Positions 4,045-5,173 of a stretch of DNA of 5,173 nucleotides are shown here, piece after piece. Under the pieces are notes generated by a model. The model made no database searches and had not been told where the DNA came from. It was given only the letters and a program-made list of their open reading frames with translations. Source of the stretch: Candidatus Dormiibacterota bacterium. Lineage in GTDB: Bacteria > Chloroflexota > Dormibacteria > Aeolococcales > Aeolococcaceae. Location: contig PMYJ01000198.1 of assembly GCA_003170875.1 (NCBI GenBank), forward strand, positions 1-5,173, read 5' to 3'. Both the position numbers and the translations under genes were made by a program. Within the stretch, counting starts at the first letter, position 1. Each line of letters starts with the position of its first letter.

Positions 4045-5173
4045 ATGCCGGCGATCACCCGCCCCCGGGGCACCAACGACCTGCTGCCTTCCGAGTCCGG
4101 CCTCCGCCAGTGGGTGCTCGAGACCCACCGCCGGGTGGCGGGCGCCCACGGGTACGAGCTGATCGACACCCCGGTCTTCGAGGCGACCGAGATGTACGAA
4201 CGGGGGACGGGAGCCGGCACCGACGTGGTCGAGAAGGAGATGTTCTCCTTCACCGATCGTGGCGGCCGGGCCCTCACCCTCCGCCCCGAGGGCACCCCCG
4301 GGGTGCTGCGGGCGGTCCTCTCCGCTCATCTGGACCAGGCTCGCCGGCCGGTCCGAGTCCAATTCGCCGGGCCGATGTTCCGCTACGCCCGGCCCCAGGC
4401 CGGCCGCTACCACGAGTTCTGGCAACTCGACATCGAGGCCATCGGGGAGCGCTCGGCGGCCCTCGACGCGGAGGTGATCGAGGTGGCGTGGCGCTTCTAC
4501 GAGGCGCTGGGTGTGTCCGGCTTGAGCCTCCAGGTCAACACCCTGGGCGACCTGGAGGATCGCATTCGCTACCGGGCCGCCCTCGTCGAGTACTACACCC
4601 CGCTCCAGGACCAGCTCTGCGAGGACTGCCGGCGCCGTCTGGGGGTCAACCCGCTCCGCCTCCTGGACTGCAAGCGGGATGCCGGCCTGGTGGCGGCCGC
4701 GCCCCAGATCGGCCCGTCGCTCAGCCCCGAGAGCCAGGCCTTCTTCGCCGAGGTCACCAACCTTCTGGCTGCCGCCGAGATCCCCTTCCAGCTCAATCCC
4801 CGCCTGGTCCGGGGGCTCGACTACTACGCCCACACCACCTTTGAGCTCTGGCACGAGTCGCTCCAGGGGGCCCAGAACGCACTGGGGGGCGGCGGCCGCT
4901 ACGACGGCCTGGCCGAGGTGCTCGGCTTCCCCCCGACGCCGGGCACCGGGTACGCGCTGGGGGTCGAGCGCACCCTGGCCGTCTGCCGTGAGCAGGGCCT
5001 CGGGCCTGCACCTCGGCGCGAGCAGGTGGTCGTGCTCGGCGTCGCCGGCTCGGACACCGCGGCGGCCGCCGCGGTGGCGCGCCGTCTCCGGGACGCCGGG
5101 ATCACGGCCGTGCTCGACGCCTCCGATCGGCGCCTGGACCGCCGGCTCGCCGCGGCCGCCCGCCACGGCGCCC
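4045..5173 (+). CDS. hisS: Histidyl-tRNA synthetase (3' end outside window)
   Basis: The frame is open from ATG 4045 to the window edge: 376 residues of a protein usually about 420 aa. Class II synthetase that charges tRNA-His with histidine using ATP, in the cytoplasm. Seen in order: RGTNDLLP (8-15), the standard HisRS N-terminus; motif 1 with YELIDTPVFE (37-46); LTLRPEGT (77-84); motif 2 with MFRYARPQAGRYHEF (111-125); the insertion segment LCEDCRRRLGVNPLRLLDCK (191-210), with C192, C195 and C209 that could hold a metal; the HisRS-specific LVRGLDYYAHTTFE (254-267), whose R256 is the histidine-activating arginine; GGGGRYDGL (281-289); motif 3 PGTGYALGVERTL (299-311). From about 326 (EQVVVLGV...) the alpha/beta anticodon-binding domain begins and is cut off. 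ATG is chosen because no in-frame start lies just upstream and the protein then begins as the family does. No Shine-Dalgarno is visible. All key motifs are intact, so it should be the active enzyme, not a HisZ-like paralogue. Confidence 0.97.
   Translation, partial: MPAITRPRGTNDLLPSESGLRQWVLETHRRVAGAHGYELIDTPVFEATEMYERGTGAGTDVVEKEMFSFTDRGGRALTLRPEGTPGVLRAVLSAHLDQARRPVRVQFAGPMFRYARPQAGRYHEFWQLDIEAIGERSAALDAEVIEVAWRFYEALGVSGLSLQVNTLGDLEDRIRYRAALVEYYTPLQDQLCEDCRRRLGVNPLRLLDCKRDAGLVAAAPQIGPSLSPESQAFFAEVTNLLAAAEIPFQLNPRLVRGLDYYAHTTFELWHESLQGAQNALGGGGRYDGLAEVLGFPPTPGTGYALGVERTLAVCREQGLGPAPRREQVVVLGVAGSDTAAAAAVARRLRDAGITAVLDASDRRLDRRLAAAARHGA

Noticed and set aside
3247..5166. Long open frame on the minus strand (639 codons)
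   Set aside because: It lies opposite hisS and the second tadE-like gene, both of which have clear family motifs. Its translation is Gly/Arg/Ala/Pro-rich with no recognisable domain, as expected for antisense frames in GC-rich DNA.

Overview
The window is GC-rich bacterial chromosome with four complete or partial housekeeping and surface genes plus one overlapping partner, all on the + strand. The order is: the 3' end of a bifunctional (p)ppGpp synthetase/hydrolase gene (rel/spoT type), a three-gene Tad (Flp pilus-type) minor-component set (one TadG-like gene, then two TadE-like genes), and the 5' nine-tenths of hisS. No rRNA, tRNA, insertion sequence, phage gene or CRISPR array is visible. 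The style of the Rel ACT domain (a VEAWDRxGLLRDI core), the TadE/TadG proteins and the HisRS, together with high G+C and many GTG starts, suggest a high-GC Chloroflexota / Ca. Dormibacterota-like bacterium, or less likely an actinobacterium. This placement is inference from remembered family styles, not from a search.

Layout. 1-285: C-terminal ACT domain of Rel. 286-538: 253 bp without a gene, containing a strong 10-bp-stem hairpin (336-375), two nested inverted repeats (413-477) and another small hairpin (479-505), ending in a good Shine-Dalgarno. 539-2161: TadG-like protein of 540 aa with an N-terminal membrane anchor and a long Ser/Thr/Gly/Asn-rich part built of repeated 'xSSD' turns, probably a beta-solenoid. 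2162-2311: 150 bp with a -10-like hexamer enclosed by an inverted repeat. 2312-3355 and 3352-3963: two TadE-like pseudopilins overlapping by 4 bp (GTGA), the first enlarged by an inserted beta-rich segment. 3964-4044: 81 bp with a 6-bp-stem hairpin and a -10-like TAGACT. From 4045 to the window end: histidyl-tRNA synthetase, starting without a visible Shine-Dalgarno.

How they work together. Both TadE-like proteins carry the G/XXXXEF prepilin-peptidase signature, while the TadG-like protein has the same arginine-rich RGQ leader but lacks the glutamate. This fits two processed pseudopilins and one unprocessed membrane-anchored surface protein of a Tad-type machine. The ATPase, membrane platform, secretin, peptidase and major Flp pilin are not in this window, so the trio is either an orphan set served by a distant locus or a separate surface structure. 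The rel-to-hisS interval is a conserved neighbourhood in many bacteria (in Bacillus subtilis it holds dtd and lytH). Here it holds the tad-like genes instead. The most interesting items are the SSD-repeat solenoid in the TadG-like protein, the domain insertion in the first TadE, and the possibly structured leader before tadG. None is proven to be a new system.
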